NCBI RefSeq assembly: GCF_023015615.1
Contig: NZ_JALKAJ010000005.1
Span: 496,001-560,000 of the forward strand
Length of the DNA: 64,000 nucleotides
Source: Qipengyuania sp. S6317L1
GTDB lineage: Bacteria > Pseudomonadota > Alphaproteobacteria > Sphingomonadales > Sphingomonadaceae
Direction: 5' to 3'
The translations under genes and the position numbers were made by a program. Of this stretch, positions 26,160 to 33,600 are shown one piece after another. Every line of letters starts with the position of its first letter. The first letter of the stretch is position 1. The notes under the pieces are model-generated. The model did no database searches, was not told the DNA's origin, and was given only the letters and a program-made list of their open reading frames with translations.

Positions 26160-27959
26160 ATGATCGAGCTTCCCTCCTATCACGCAATGGCCGCAATGGC
26201 CGTCACGGTCTTGATGTTTATCGAGTTCGTGCGGGGCAAGCTGTCGATTGAGATCGTCTCTTTGCTCACAATCGCGGTGATCGCGGTGGGGCTTTACTTC
26301 TTCCCGCTACCAGATAGCCGTCCCATTGACGGGCTGGCCCTCGCATTCGGAGGGTTCGGGCACTACGCGCTCATCACCATTTGCGCTCTGATGATCATGG
26401 GCAGGGGGCTTGTAGTCACTGGCGCATTGGAGCCAGCGGCCCGCATTCTTGAGCGATTATTCAAATTCAACCTTCAAATCGGATTGCTGGTTTCATTGGT
26501 CATCACTCTGGTGTTGTCGATGTTCGTCAACAATACGCCGGTGCTGGTTTTGATGATCCCGATCTTCGCAGCGCTTGCCGCCAAGGGCGCTTTACCGACG
26601 TCCAAGACCCTTATGCCGTTGAACGCGGCAAGCCTTATCGGCGGACTTGCAACGACAATTGGCACCTCGACCAATATCCTCGTGGTTTCGATCGCGGTGG
26701 ACCTTGGAATGCGCGAGATCGGGGTGTTCGATTTTACGCCCATTGTGCTTGGCGCTGCGCTTGTTGCGATTCCCTATATGTGGCTCGTAATGCCGCGCCT
26801 TCTGAACGACAACAGCGTCGAAGCGGACGGATCAACGCGCATGTTCCACACCAGATTGCGCGTGGGCAGTCAGTCGATGCTCAGCGGTAAGGAGCTATCC
26901 GAAGTAGCCGACAAGCTGCCGGGCGGAATAACCTTTCACGGGGTGAACAAAGGGCCGTTCCAGCCGCAACAGCGTGTCCATATCTCCGGCACGCACGAAG
27001 CGTTGGAGGACGCAACACGCGAACTTCGTGGCGAGCTCGCTCCCTCCTGGGTTCTCGACCGGATCAAGCGCACGGCTTCTGCCACGGGCATGGACCAGAT
27101 GGTGGTCGAAATGACAGTCACCGCTGATTCACGCCTGATCACCCGCACTTTGCCATCCTCTGGGATCGCCGACCTGTATGGTGTTGCCGTTCTGGGTATT
27201 CACCGGCCTGATCGATTGATGGGTGAACGCGACCAGTATTCAGATGGCGGCGATTTGCGCATCAAGGAAGGCGACGTGCTTCTGGTGATGGGCATTGAGC
27301 CTGACCTTCAGGAATTCGCCCGCGCCGACAGCCTGCTTATGCTCGAAGGCGCACGTGAACTTCCCCGCCGGTCAAAGGCCGTGCTTTCGACTGCAATCAT
27401 GGGCTTTTCGGTCATTATGGCTGCAGTGGGCCTGCTGCCTATCGCAATCAGCGCGCTTGTCGGCGCGATCCTGATGTTCGTGACGGGCTGCGTGAAGTTC
27501 GACCGGGTGGGAAGGGCGCTTTCAGGCCAGGTCATCGTGTTAGTCGCAGCGAGTATCACCATCGGGCGTTTTATCGATGAAAGTGGCGCTGCTGCGTGGC
27601 TGGGCGAAACTTTGTCTTTGGGCCTCGTTTATCTACCGCCGGCGCTCGTTCTGGCGGCGATCATGGCGTTTGTGACCGTGCTCACCAACTTTGCTTCCAA
27701 TGCGACCGCAGCGACGGTGGGGACGCCGATTGCGTTCAGCATTGCCGCGACCCTTGGCTTGCCTCCAGAGCCGCTGGTTCTGGCCGTCCTGTTCGGTTGT
27801 AACCTGTGTTATGCCACGCCGATTGCGTACCAAACCAACATGCTCATCATGGCCGAGGGTAAGTACGAGTTTGCCGACTACATTCGCACCGGGGTGCCGC
27901 TTGTGGCGATCATGGTGGCGACGCTCTCTGTGCTGCTGGTGCTGAGCTACGGGCTTTAA
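26160..27959 (+). CDS. SLC13/ArsB-type anion permease with TrkA-C domains
   Basis: A 599-residue inner-membrane transporter. About five helices precede and about six follow a cytoplasmic central region (residues about 225-395). That region resembles two RCK_C/TrkA-C regulatory domains (GSQSMLSGKELSEVADK; GDVLLVMGIEPDLQEFARAD). The transport halves have the paired SLC13-type hairpin signatures FVNNTPVLVLMIP plus TTIGTSTNILV, and FASNATAATVGTPIA. Homologues move dicarboxylates, sulfate or other divalent anions with Na+; the substrate is not deducible. It follows tRNA-Leu and stands alone. Confidence 0.85.
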   Translation: MIELPSYHAMAAMAVTVLMFIEFVRGKLSIEIVSLLTIAVIAVGLYFFPLPDSRPIDGLALAFGGFGHYALITICALMIMGRGLVVTGALEPAARILERLFKFNLQIGLLVSLVITLVLSMFVNNTPVLVLMIPIFAALAAKGALPTSKTLMPLNAASLIGGLATTIGTSTNILVVSIAVDLGMREIGVFDFTPIVLGAALVAIPYMWLVMPRLLNDNSVEADGSTRMFHTRLRVGSQSMLSGKELSEVADKLPGGITFHGVNKGPFQPQQRVHISGTHEALEDATRELRGELAPSWVLDRIKRTASATGMDQMVVEMTVTADSRLITRTLPSSGIADLYGVAVLGIHRPDRLMGERDQYSDGGDLRIKEGDVLLVMGIEPDLQEFARADSLLMLEGARELPRRSKAVLSTAIMGFSVIMAAVGLLPIAISALVGAILMFVTGCVKFDRVGRALSGQVIVLVAASITIGRFIDESGAAAWLGETLSLGLVYLPPALVLAAIMAFVTVLTNFASNATAATVGTPIAFSIAATLGLPPEPLVLAVLFGCNLCYATPIAYQTNMLIMAEGKYEFADYIRTGVPLVAIMVATLSVLLVLSYGL

Positions 27960-28292
27960 AGCCTGCGCCAGCCGGGCGTGTCCGGTTTCGTACTTCTTGG
28001 CAATTTGCGATGGTGAGTGAATGTCTTCGCATCTTGCGCTCACCTCATTGAATTTACCGGAGAAACTGACACTCATTGAAGGAGTGTGTTTTGCACTCCT
28101 GAACAGATTCTCAAGTGTCTCAACCCAAGTGTTTCAACCGCAAGGGTCACGCGGCGCGTTGCGGCAGCTTGGGAGGGAGCGGCGCACAAACAGTTACGGC
28201 CACCAAACAAGGCAAAAACCCCGTCTGGCGGCCGTGTTCTCCTCCCCAGGAGAATTCTGTGATGAAGAAGCCGGTTGGCTAAAACCACCCGT
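27960..28292. other. Non-coding gap with two hairpins
   Basis: The 333 bp between the convergent SLC13 gene and the 59-aa gene hold no convincing ORF. Two inverted repeats are visible. A perfect 7-bp hairpin AGGAGTG/CACTCCT spans 28080-28100. A 9-bp near-perfect one lies at 28197-28234 (CGGCCACCA/TGGCGGCCG, one mismatch or wobble). Neither has a T-run on either strand, so classical terminators are not indicated. Confidence 0.5.
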
Positions 28293-28472
28293 TTAGCTTG
28301 GAACGTAAGTCCCGAGACGATGGTGAAGGGCGTTGATCTTGGCGAGCTCCTCGCGATCTTCGGTGCCCCGAGCATGACTTTCCAGCGCACGGCGCAAGAG
28401 CTTCATGTCAGCGGTCGAAAGAAGCGCGCGGGCGCGGGCAGGTTCGGTCTTCGGAGTGTCGTTATCGCTCAT
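28293..28472 (-). CDS. Small hypothetical protein downstream of isocitrate lyase
   Basis: A 59-residue hydrophilic, helical protein (MSDNDTPKTEPARARALL...) with no cysteine, signal or membrane segment. The ATG at 28472 is preceded by AGAGAAGAGAGAT, a purine-rich ribosome binding region. It lies 153 bp after aceA on the same strand, separated by a strong hairpin at the aceA stop. I do not recognise a characterised family; it may be part of the aceA transcript. Confidence 0.6.
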   Translation of the reverse strand: MSDNDTPKTEPARARALLSTADMKLLRRALESHARGTEDREELAKINALHHRLGTYVPS

Positions 28473-28615
28473 CGTATCTCTCTTCTCTGGCTCGAAATGA
28501 ACCGAATGATGAGTAAAGCTAATGAAGGGTTGCTTCGGTTCCCGCAAGGCCAGTGTTTCGCGACCTCACAGGAACCGAGCTATCGAACCTTTCGCTGCGG
28601 CGAACTGGTTCCCCT

Positions 28616-28636
28616 CCGCTGCGATTTACGCAGCGG
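28616..28636 (-). repeat. Hairpin containing the aceA stop codon in its loop
   Basis: Perfect 8-bp arms (CCGCTGCG / CGCAGCGG) enclose a 5-nt loop; on the minus strand the TAA stop of aceA lies in that loop. No T-run follows, so it is more likely an mRNA-end or attenuation structure than a classical terminator. Confidence 0.5.
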
Positions 28637-30224
28637 CGAATTGGTTCATGGTGTTGTCTTTACCGCCCGCTTTGAGGGCAGCTTCACCGGCGAAGTATTC
28701 CTTGTGGTCATCGCCAATGTCAGAGCCAGCCATGTTCTGGTGCTTGACGCAGGCGATACCCTGACGGATTTCCTCGCGTTGAACGTTCTTGACGTAGCCA
28801 AGCATCGCAGCATCACCGAAGTACTCTTTTGCGAGGTTATCGGTGCTGAGCGCGGCGGTGTGATACGTCGGCAGCGTGATGAGGTGGTGGAAGATGCCAG
28901 CGCGCTTCGCAGCATCGGCTTGGAAGGTGCGGATTTTCTCGTCTGCCTCTGCTGCAAGCTCGGTGCTGTCGTAGTCCACGCTCATCAGCCTGTCGCGATC
29001 AAATGCCGACACGTCCTTGCCTGCTTCTTCCCAAGCGTCAAACACTTGCTGACGGAAGTTGAGCGTCCAGTTGAACGAAGGCGAGTTGTTGTAAACAAGC
29101 TTTGCGTTCGGGACGACTTCCCGAACACGGTCAACCATGCCGGCGATTTGCTCAACGTGGGGCTTCTCGGTTTCGATCCAGAGAAGATCAGCGCCGTTCT
29201 GGAGCGAAGTGATGCAGTCCAGAACGCAGCGATCTTCGCCAGTGCCGGAGCGGAACTGGTAAAGGTTCGAAGGAAGACGCTTGGGGGCAAGCAGCTTGCC
29301 ATCGCGGCTGATGAAGACCTGACCGTTGGTGATGTTGGCCGCATCAACTTCGTCGCAGTCGAGGAATGCGTTGTACTGGTCGCCAAGATCGCCTGGCTCT
29401 TTCGAGAACGCGATTTGCTTGGTGAGGCCGGCGCCGAGCGAGTCGGTGCGGGCAACGATCACACCGTCTTCAACACCCATCTCGAGGAAGGCGTGGCGAC
29501 AAGCGCGGATCTTCTGGAGGAAGTCTTCGTGCGGCACGGTAACCTTGCCGTCCTGGTGTCCACACTGCTTTTCATCAGAAACCTGGTTCTCGATTTGCAG
29601 AGCGCAGGCGCCTGCTTCGATCATTTTCTTGGCAAGAAGGTAGGTCGCTTCCGCGTTACCGAAACCGGCATCGATGTCAGCGATGATTGGAACGACGTGG
29701 GTTTCGTGGTTGTCGATCTGGTTTTCGATTTCCTTGGCCTTGACCGCGTCGCCAGCTTCGCGTGCAGCATCAAGATCGCGGAACATCATGCCAAGCTCAC
29801 GAGCGTCGGCTTGCTTGAGGAAGGTGTAAAGCTCTTCGATGAGCGCAGGCACACTTGTTTTCTCGTGCATAGATTGGTCGGGGAGCGGGCCGAACTCACT
29901 GCGGAGCGCCGCAACCATCCAGCCCGAGAGGTAGAGGTAGCGTTGTTTGGTGCTGCCGAAGTGCTTCTTGATCGAAATCATCTTCTGTTGCGCGATAAAA
30001 CCGTGCCAGCAGCCAAGCGACTGCGTGTAGTTTGCAGGGTCGGCATCATAAGCTTCCATGTCGGCGCGCATGATCTTTGCGGTGTATTTCGCAATGTCGA
30101 GTCCGGTAGGGAAGCGGTTTTGAATCGCCATACGAGCGGTAGCTTCAGGGTCGATTGCGTTCCAGCTTGGGCCGCCGGCCTCGATTGCGGTGCGCATGTT
30201 TGCGATAGCAGATTGGTAAGTCAT
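28626..30224 (-). CDS. aceA: Isocitrate lyase (long Pseudomonas-type subfamily)
   Basis: A 532-residue isocitrate lyase, the first glyoxylate-shunt enzyme, cleaving isocitrate to glyoxylate and succinate. It belongs to the long subfamily of about 530 residues: the catalytic loop reads KQCGH (219-223, catalytic Cys221) instead of the KKCGH of E. coli-type enzymes. ADIDAGFGN and ALQIENQ (Mg/substrate site) and NNSPSFNW are conserved. The ATG at 30224 fits homology; the frame continues 15 codons upstream. It is divergent from a ScfR-like regulator. A malate synthase gene is not in the window. Confidence 0.95.
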   Translation of the reverse strand: MTYQSAIANMRTAIEAGGPSWNAIDPEATARMAIQNRFPTGLDIAKYTAKIMRADMEAYDADPANYTQSLGCWHGFIAQQKMISIKKHFGSTKQRYLYLSGWMVAALRSEFGPLPDQSMHEKTSVPALIEELYTFLKQADARELGMMFRDLDAAREAGDAVKAKEIENQIDNHETHVVPIIADIDAGFGNAEATYLLAKKMIEAGACALQIENQVSDEKQCGHQDGKVTVPHEDFLQKIRACRHAFLEMGVEDGVIVARTDSLGAGLTKQIAFSKEPGDLGDQYNAFLDCDEVDAANITNGQVFISRDGKLLAPKRLPSNLYQFRSGTGEDRCVLDCITSLQNGADLLWIETEKPHVEQIAGMVDRVREVVPNAKLVYNNSPSFNWTLNFRQQVFDAWEEAGKDVSAFDRDRLMSVDYDSTELAAEADEKIRTFQADAAKRAGIFHHLITLPTYHTAALSTDNLAKEYFGDAAMLGYVKNVQREEIRQGIACVKHQNMAGSDIGDDHKEYFAGEAALKAGGKDNTMNQFAAA

Positions 30225-30291
30225 GAAACCGTCCTTGGTTATTGGGGAGGGATGAGGGGCAAGTGACATGGTGCGCCGCAGCGCGACAGGA

Positions 30292-30306
30292 AAAGTTACA
30301 AACTTT
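30292..30306. promoter_or_regulatory. Inverted repeat AAAGT-N5-ACTTT in the aceA/regulator intergenic region
   Basis: A perfect 5-bp inverted repeat 68 bp upstream of the aceA start and 68 bp upstream of the regulator start. With the second palindrome nearby it is a candidate operator for the adjacent ScfR-like regulator, controlling aceA and possibly itself. Confidence 0.45.
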
Positions 30307-30349
30307 GTTGTCTATATGACGCACTAACCGGCTCGATCTTGTGTAACTG

Positions 30350-30365
30350 TGTAAAGAAGTTTACA
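30350..30365. promoter_or_regulatory. Perfect palindrome TGTAAA-N4-TTTACA just upstream of the ScfR-like gene
   Basis: Exact 6-bp arms (30350-30355 and 30360-30365) end 8 bp before the ATG of the regulator. The position overlaps where its ribosome binding site would be, suggesting autoregulation by a dimeric HTH protein; the binding protein is inferred from adjacency only. Confidence 0.5.
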
Positions 30366-30373
30366 GATCATCT

Positions 30374-31702
30374 ATGACAGATTCATCGCTACTCGCCGGT
30401 CCTTCGCTTCGTCGTCTGCGCAAACGCGAAGGGCTCACCCAAGCCGCTATGGCCGCCTCGCTTGGTATTTCGCCGAGCTATCTTAATCTCATCGAACGTA
30501 ACCAGCGCCCGCTTTCGGCGCGTGTGCTGGTGCAGGTGATCGAGCGGTTCGATTTTGATCCCCGCGACATTCGTGAGGATGAAACCATCGGCGGGGTCGA
30601 CGGACTTGCCCGGCGCATGGCGGACAAACGCTTTGCCGACCTTGGTATCGACCGCGAGGAATTGCAGGAGTTCCTCTCTGCCGCTCCGCAAGCAGCCGCG
30701 GCCTTTGCGCGGCTATACGACAATTCTGATGCGAGCATACCAAGCGACGACCCGGCCGGCGATGCAAGGCGTGCAGTGGAGCGTTGGCAAAACCACTTTC
30801 CCGACCTCGACCACGCGGCTGAGGAGCTTTCTGACCAATTGCGCCTGTCGCGCGGCGACCTTGCCCCTGCTCTATCGGAGCGGCTGCGCGAGAAACATCG
30901 CCTCACCGTTCGGATCTTGCCCGCAGATGTGATGCCGGGGATGATGGCGCGTCTCGACCTTCATGCGCGGCAGTTGCAAATCTCCGAGATGCTTGGGGGC
31001 GCTGCGAGGCGGTATCAGATCGCGCGGCAAATCGCGCTGTTCGAGCAACGTGAGCTCATCGAAACTCTTGTTGAAGGCGCGAACATTTCCTCAGCCGACG
31101 GGCGCGACAAGTTTCGCGAACATGTGACCAATTACGCCGCTTCCGCTTTGCTTATGCCTTACAGCCGGTTCCTGCGTGCGTGTGAACAGACCGGCTATGA
31201 TCTCGCTGTGCTCACGCGGCGGTTCACCGTTAGCCTTGAGCAATTGGCGGATCGCCTGACGACCCTGCAAAGAGTTGGTGAGCGCGGGCTTCCATTCTTT
31301 TGTGCGCGGTTCGGGCGCACGGGCCGCATGATCCACTTTATCGCAGGCGCAAGCGGGGCAGCCTATCCGCTCGAAGGCGCGCGCTGGCCGGCCTGGGTCC
31401 CTTATGCCGCATTCGAACGGCGCGGTTCCTTGCTCACGCAGTCTGTATTGTTCGGGGAGGGCGAAGCAATTCCGAGGCATTGGTTTACAATGGCCAGCAC
31501 CTTCGAGATCAGCGGCGAAGCCTGTTTGTCACGGCGTGCGGTCGTGCTCGGTATAGAGGCGCGATACGCCGAAAATCTTGCCGAAGCGCGCGGTGTGTCG
31601 CTCGACCAGCTCGATGCCATTCCCTTGGGTACACCGTGCAAGGCGTGTGGCAAGGTCAACTGCCTGACACCGGCACCGGGGCGCATGGCACTGACGGGGT
31701 GA
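30374..31702 (+). CDS. ScfR/RamB-like short-chain fatty acyl-CoA responsive regulator
   Basis: A 442-residue XRE-type regulator. The HTH occupies residues about 8-65 (LRRLRKREGLTQAAMAASLG, SPSYLNLIERNQRPLS). An ImmA/IrrE-like (DUF955) region without an HExxH zinc motif spans the middle, and a DUF2083-type C-terminus carries the cysteine set PCKACGKVNC. RamB and ScfR proteins sense acetate or short-chain acyl-CoA status and control glyoxylate and propionate genes, matching divergence from aceA. It probably acts on the palindromes between the two genes. Confidence 0.88.
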   Translation: MTDSSLLAGPSLRRLRKREGLTQAAMAASLGISPSYLNLIERNQRPLSARVLVQVIERFDFDPRDIREDETIGGVDGLARRMADKRFADLGIDREELQEFLSAAPQAAAAFARLYDNSDASIPSDDPAGDARRAVERWQNHFPDLDHAAEELSDQLRLSRGDLAPALSERLREKHRLTVRILPADVMPGMMARLDLHARQLQISEMLGGAARRYQIARQIALFEQRELIETLVEGANISSADGRDKFREHVTNYAASALLMPYSRFLRACEQTGYDLAVLTRRFTVSLEQLADRLTTLQRVGERGLPFFCARFGRTGRMIHFIAGASGAAYPLEGARWPAWVPYAAFERRGSLLTQSVLFGEGEAIPRHWFTMASTFEISGEACLSRRAVVLGIEARYAENLAEARGVSLDQLDAIPLGTPCKACGKVNCLTPAPGRMALTG

Positions 31703-31779
31703 GAAAGCGGTTTGATACCGCAAACATTTTGGAACGAACAATCCCAGGCATGGTTCTCAAACTATTGGAGGAAAAGAAT

Positions 31780-32079
31780 ATGTCTGAAGAACGCATTACT
31801 GAAACAACCGATGCACAAGGTAACACCCACACGACCCGCGTTGTTTCTGACGGTGGCTCCGGAGGCGGGATGGCCAAATGGGCGTTCCTGCTCGTTCTGG
31901 TGATTGCTCTTGGTGTTGCAGGTTTCCTTTTGACGCAAACGAACACGGCCGAAATCGCAAAGGACAACGCGATCACTGAGGCAGCACAGGATGTAGGCGA
32001 AGCTGCTGGTCAGGTGGGTGAAGCTGCCCAAGAGGCCGGGGAAGCGGCGCGCGATGCTGCCGAGAACATGGGCGGATAA
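31780..32079 (+). CDS. Small membrane-anchored protein with apolipoprotein-like C-terminal helix
   Basis: A 99-residue protein with a strong ribosome binding site (TTGGAGGAAAAGA) before the ATG at 31780. The N-terminus is polar (SEERITETTDAQGNTHTTRVV), followed by a Gly-rich hinge, one membrane helix (about residues 32-52, AFLLVLVIALGVAGFLL) and a repetitive Ala/Glu/Gly C-terminus (VGEAAGQVGEAAQEAGEAARDAAEN) that should be an amphipathic helix. I do not recognise the family. It stands between the ScfR-like gene and the sugar transferase gene. Confidence 0.65.
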   Translation: MSEERITETTDAQGNTHTTRVVSDGGSGGGMAKWAFLLVLVIALGVAGFLLTQTNTAEIAKDNAITEAAQDVGEAAGQVGEAAQEAGEAARDAAENMGG

Positions 32080-32212
32080 ACACCGCGTTAACTACTGTGG
32101 GGCCTGAATAACGCGCGCTGCTTGCGGCACTGTAAAATTTACCGACACTTAAACACTCAGCATTAGGAAGAGGATCGAAAAGCAGACATCAGCCCAAGGC
32201 GCGCGCGTTTTT

Positions 32213-33598
32213 ATGATCCGATTATTCAAGCACTACATCCCCCATGCGGTGATGCTTCTGGGTATCCTGGACTTTGCACTTCTCGTGGTCGCAAGCGAGG
32301 CAGCGTGGCAGTTGAGGGCCAATCAGATCAACATGGATCCAGGGCCGATCGAAGGGCGCTGGATCCCGCTTATTGGCTCTGCCTCCGTAGTATGGTTGGC
32401 GATGATCGCCGTCGGAGTGTACGGTCCTTACGCCTTGAGATCGTTGCGGTTTGCCGGTGCGCGCCTGCTGGTCGCAATCAGCCTTGGCATCATTGCGTTA
32501 GCGACGATTGATTGGATTTTGCCGGGCGAGACTTTCTGGCGTTCAACCCTTCTTTACGCCATGGGTTTTGCGATCTTTGTGCTGGTTGCCGACCGGCTTC
32601 TTCTCAACAGCTTCCTTGGCTCCTCCGCCTTTCGCAGGCGGGTCATGGTTCTGGGCGCAGGGGACCGCGCGCAGCGTTTGCGCAACCTTAGCGAACAGCC
32701 GGAATCGGGGTTCGTCATCGTTTCATACATTGCGATGGGCGAGCCTGAGCGAGTTGTCGAAGAGGCGATTGCGCGCGAAGCCATCCATGATCTTGGCCGT
32801 TTCGTTGAAAATCTCGGCGTGAGCGAGGTTGTCCTTGCCTTGCAGGAGCGCCGCAATTCCCTGCCCCTTTCCGACCTTTTGCGGATCAAGACAAAGGGTG
32901 TCCACGTCAACGACTTTTCCAGCTTCCTTGAACGCGAGACAGGCCGCGTGGATCTGGATACGGTGAATCCCAGCTGGCTCATCTTCTCGGACGGCTTTTC
33001 GAGTGGGCGGATGCTGTCGAGCGCAGTCAAACGTTTGTTCGACATCGTGGCCTCGGTCATCCTGCTGGCGCTAACCTTCCCGATTATATTGATATTCGCG
33101 CTTATCGTGAAACTCGACAGCAAAGGGCCTGCCTTCTTCAGACAGGAGCGCATTGGACTTTTCGGCCAACCATTTCACCTCATCAAACTGCGCTCCATGC
33201 GGGTTGATGCAGAGAAAGACGGGGCGAAATGGGCAGCCGAAAATGACGACCGGATCACCCGTGTCGGTCGCTTTATCCGCAAGGTGCGCATTGATGAGCT
33301 ACCGCAAACCTGGAGCGTTCTGAAAGGTGAGATGAGCTTTGTCGGCCCTCGGCCCGAAGTGCCAAAGTTCGTCAATGACCTTCAAAAAGATATCCGCTTC
33401 TACCAGGAGCGACACATGGTGAAACCTGGCATTACCGGGTGGGCGCAGATTAATTACCCTTACGGCGCCTCGACCGAGGACAGCCGCAAGAAGCTCGAAT
33501 ACGACCTCTATTACGCTAAGAATTATACACCTTTCCTCGATTTCGTGATCCTGTTGCAGACGGTGCGCGTGATCCTTTGGCCGGAAGGGGCGCGCTGA
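32213..33598 (+). CDS. XrtA/PEP-CTERM-type sugar transferase (EpsB-like)
   Basis: A 461-residue polyprenyl-phosphate sugar-1-phosphate transferase of the type found with XrtA/PEP-CTERM exosortase loci. The N-terminal half has about four membrane helices (residues 12-28, 48-70, 82-102, 108-128) and a Rossmann-like CoA-binding domain ([13 protein letters not shown]). The C-terminal bacterial-sugar-transferase domain has [47 protein letters not shown] and FVGPRPEVP. It would start exopolysaccharide repeat-unit assembly. prsK follows within 3 nt. Confidence 0.88.
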   Translation: MIRLFKHYIPHAVMLLGILDFALLVVASEAAWQLRANQINMDPGPIEGRWIPLIGSASVVWLAMIAVGVYGPYALRSLRFAGARLLVAISLGIIALATIDWILPGETFWRSTLLYAMGFAIFVLVADRLLLNSFLGSSAFRRRVMVLGAGDRAQRLRNLSEQPESGFVIVSYIAMGEPERVVEEAIAREAIHDLGRFVENLGVSEVVLALQERRNSLPLSDLLRIKTKGVHVNDFSSFLERETGRVDLDTVNPSWLIFSDGFSSGRMLSSAVKRLFDIVASVILLALTFPIILIFALIVKLDSKGPAFFRQERIGLFGQPFHLIKLRSMRVDAEKDGAKWAAENDDRITRVGRFIRKVRIDELPQTWSVLKGEMSFVGPRPEVPKFVNDLQKDIRFYQERHMVKPGITGWAQINYPYGASTEDSRKKLEYDLYYAKNYTPFLDFVILLQTVRVILWPEGAR

Positions 33599-33600
33599 TT

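Noticed and set aside
28021..28296. 91-codon plus-strand frame in the gap after the SLC13 gene
   Set aside because: It overlaps two inverted repeats, has poor codon composition and no homology that I recognise.
28275..30266. 663-codon open frame on the plus strand opposite aceA
   Set aside because: It lies wholly antisense to a clear isocitrate lyase. Its protein has no recognisable domain, and such long mirror frames are expected opposite GC-rich genes.
31300..31740. Alternative plus-strand frame running through the end of the ScfR-like gene into the small membrane-protein gene
   Set aside because: Only its last 99 codons (from 31780) look real; the earlier part is an out-of-frame shadow of the regulator.
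32101..32212. Sigma-54 (-24/-12) promoter upstream of the sugar transferase
   Set aside because: A GGCAC is present, but the TTGC-type -12 element at correct spacing is missing.
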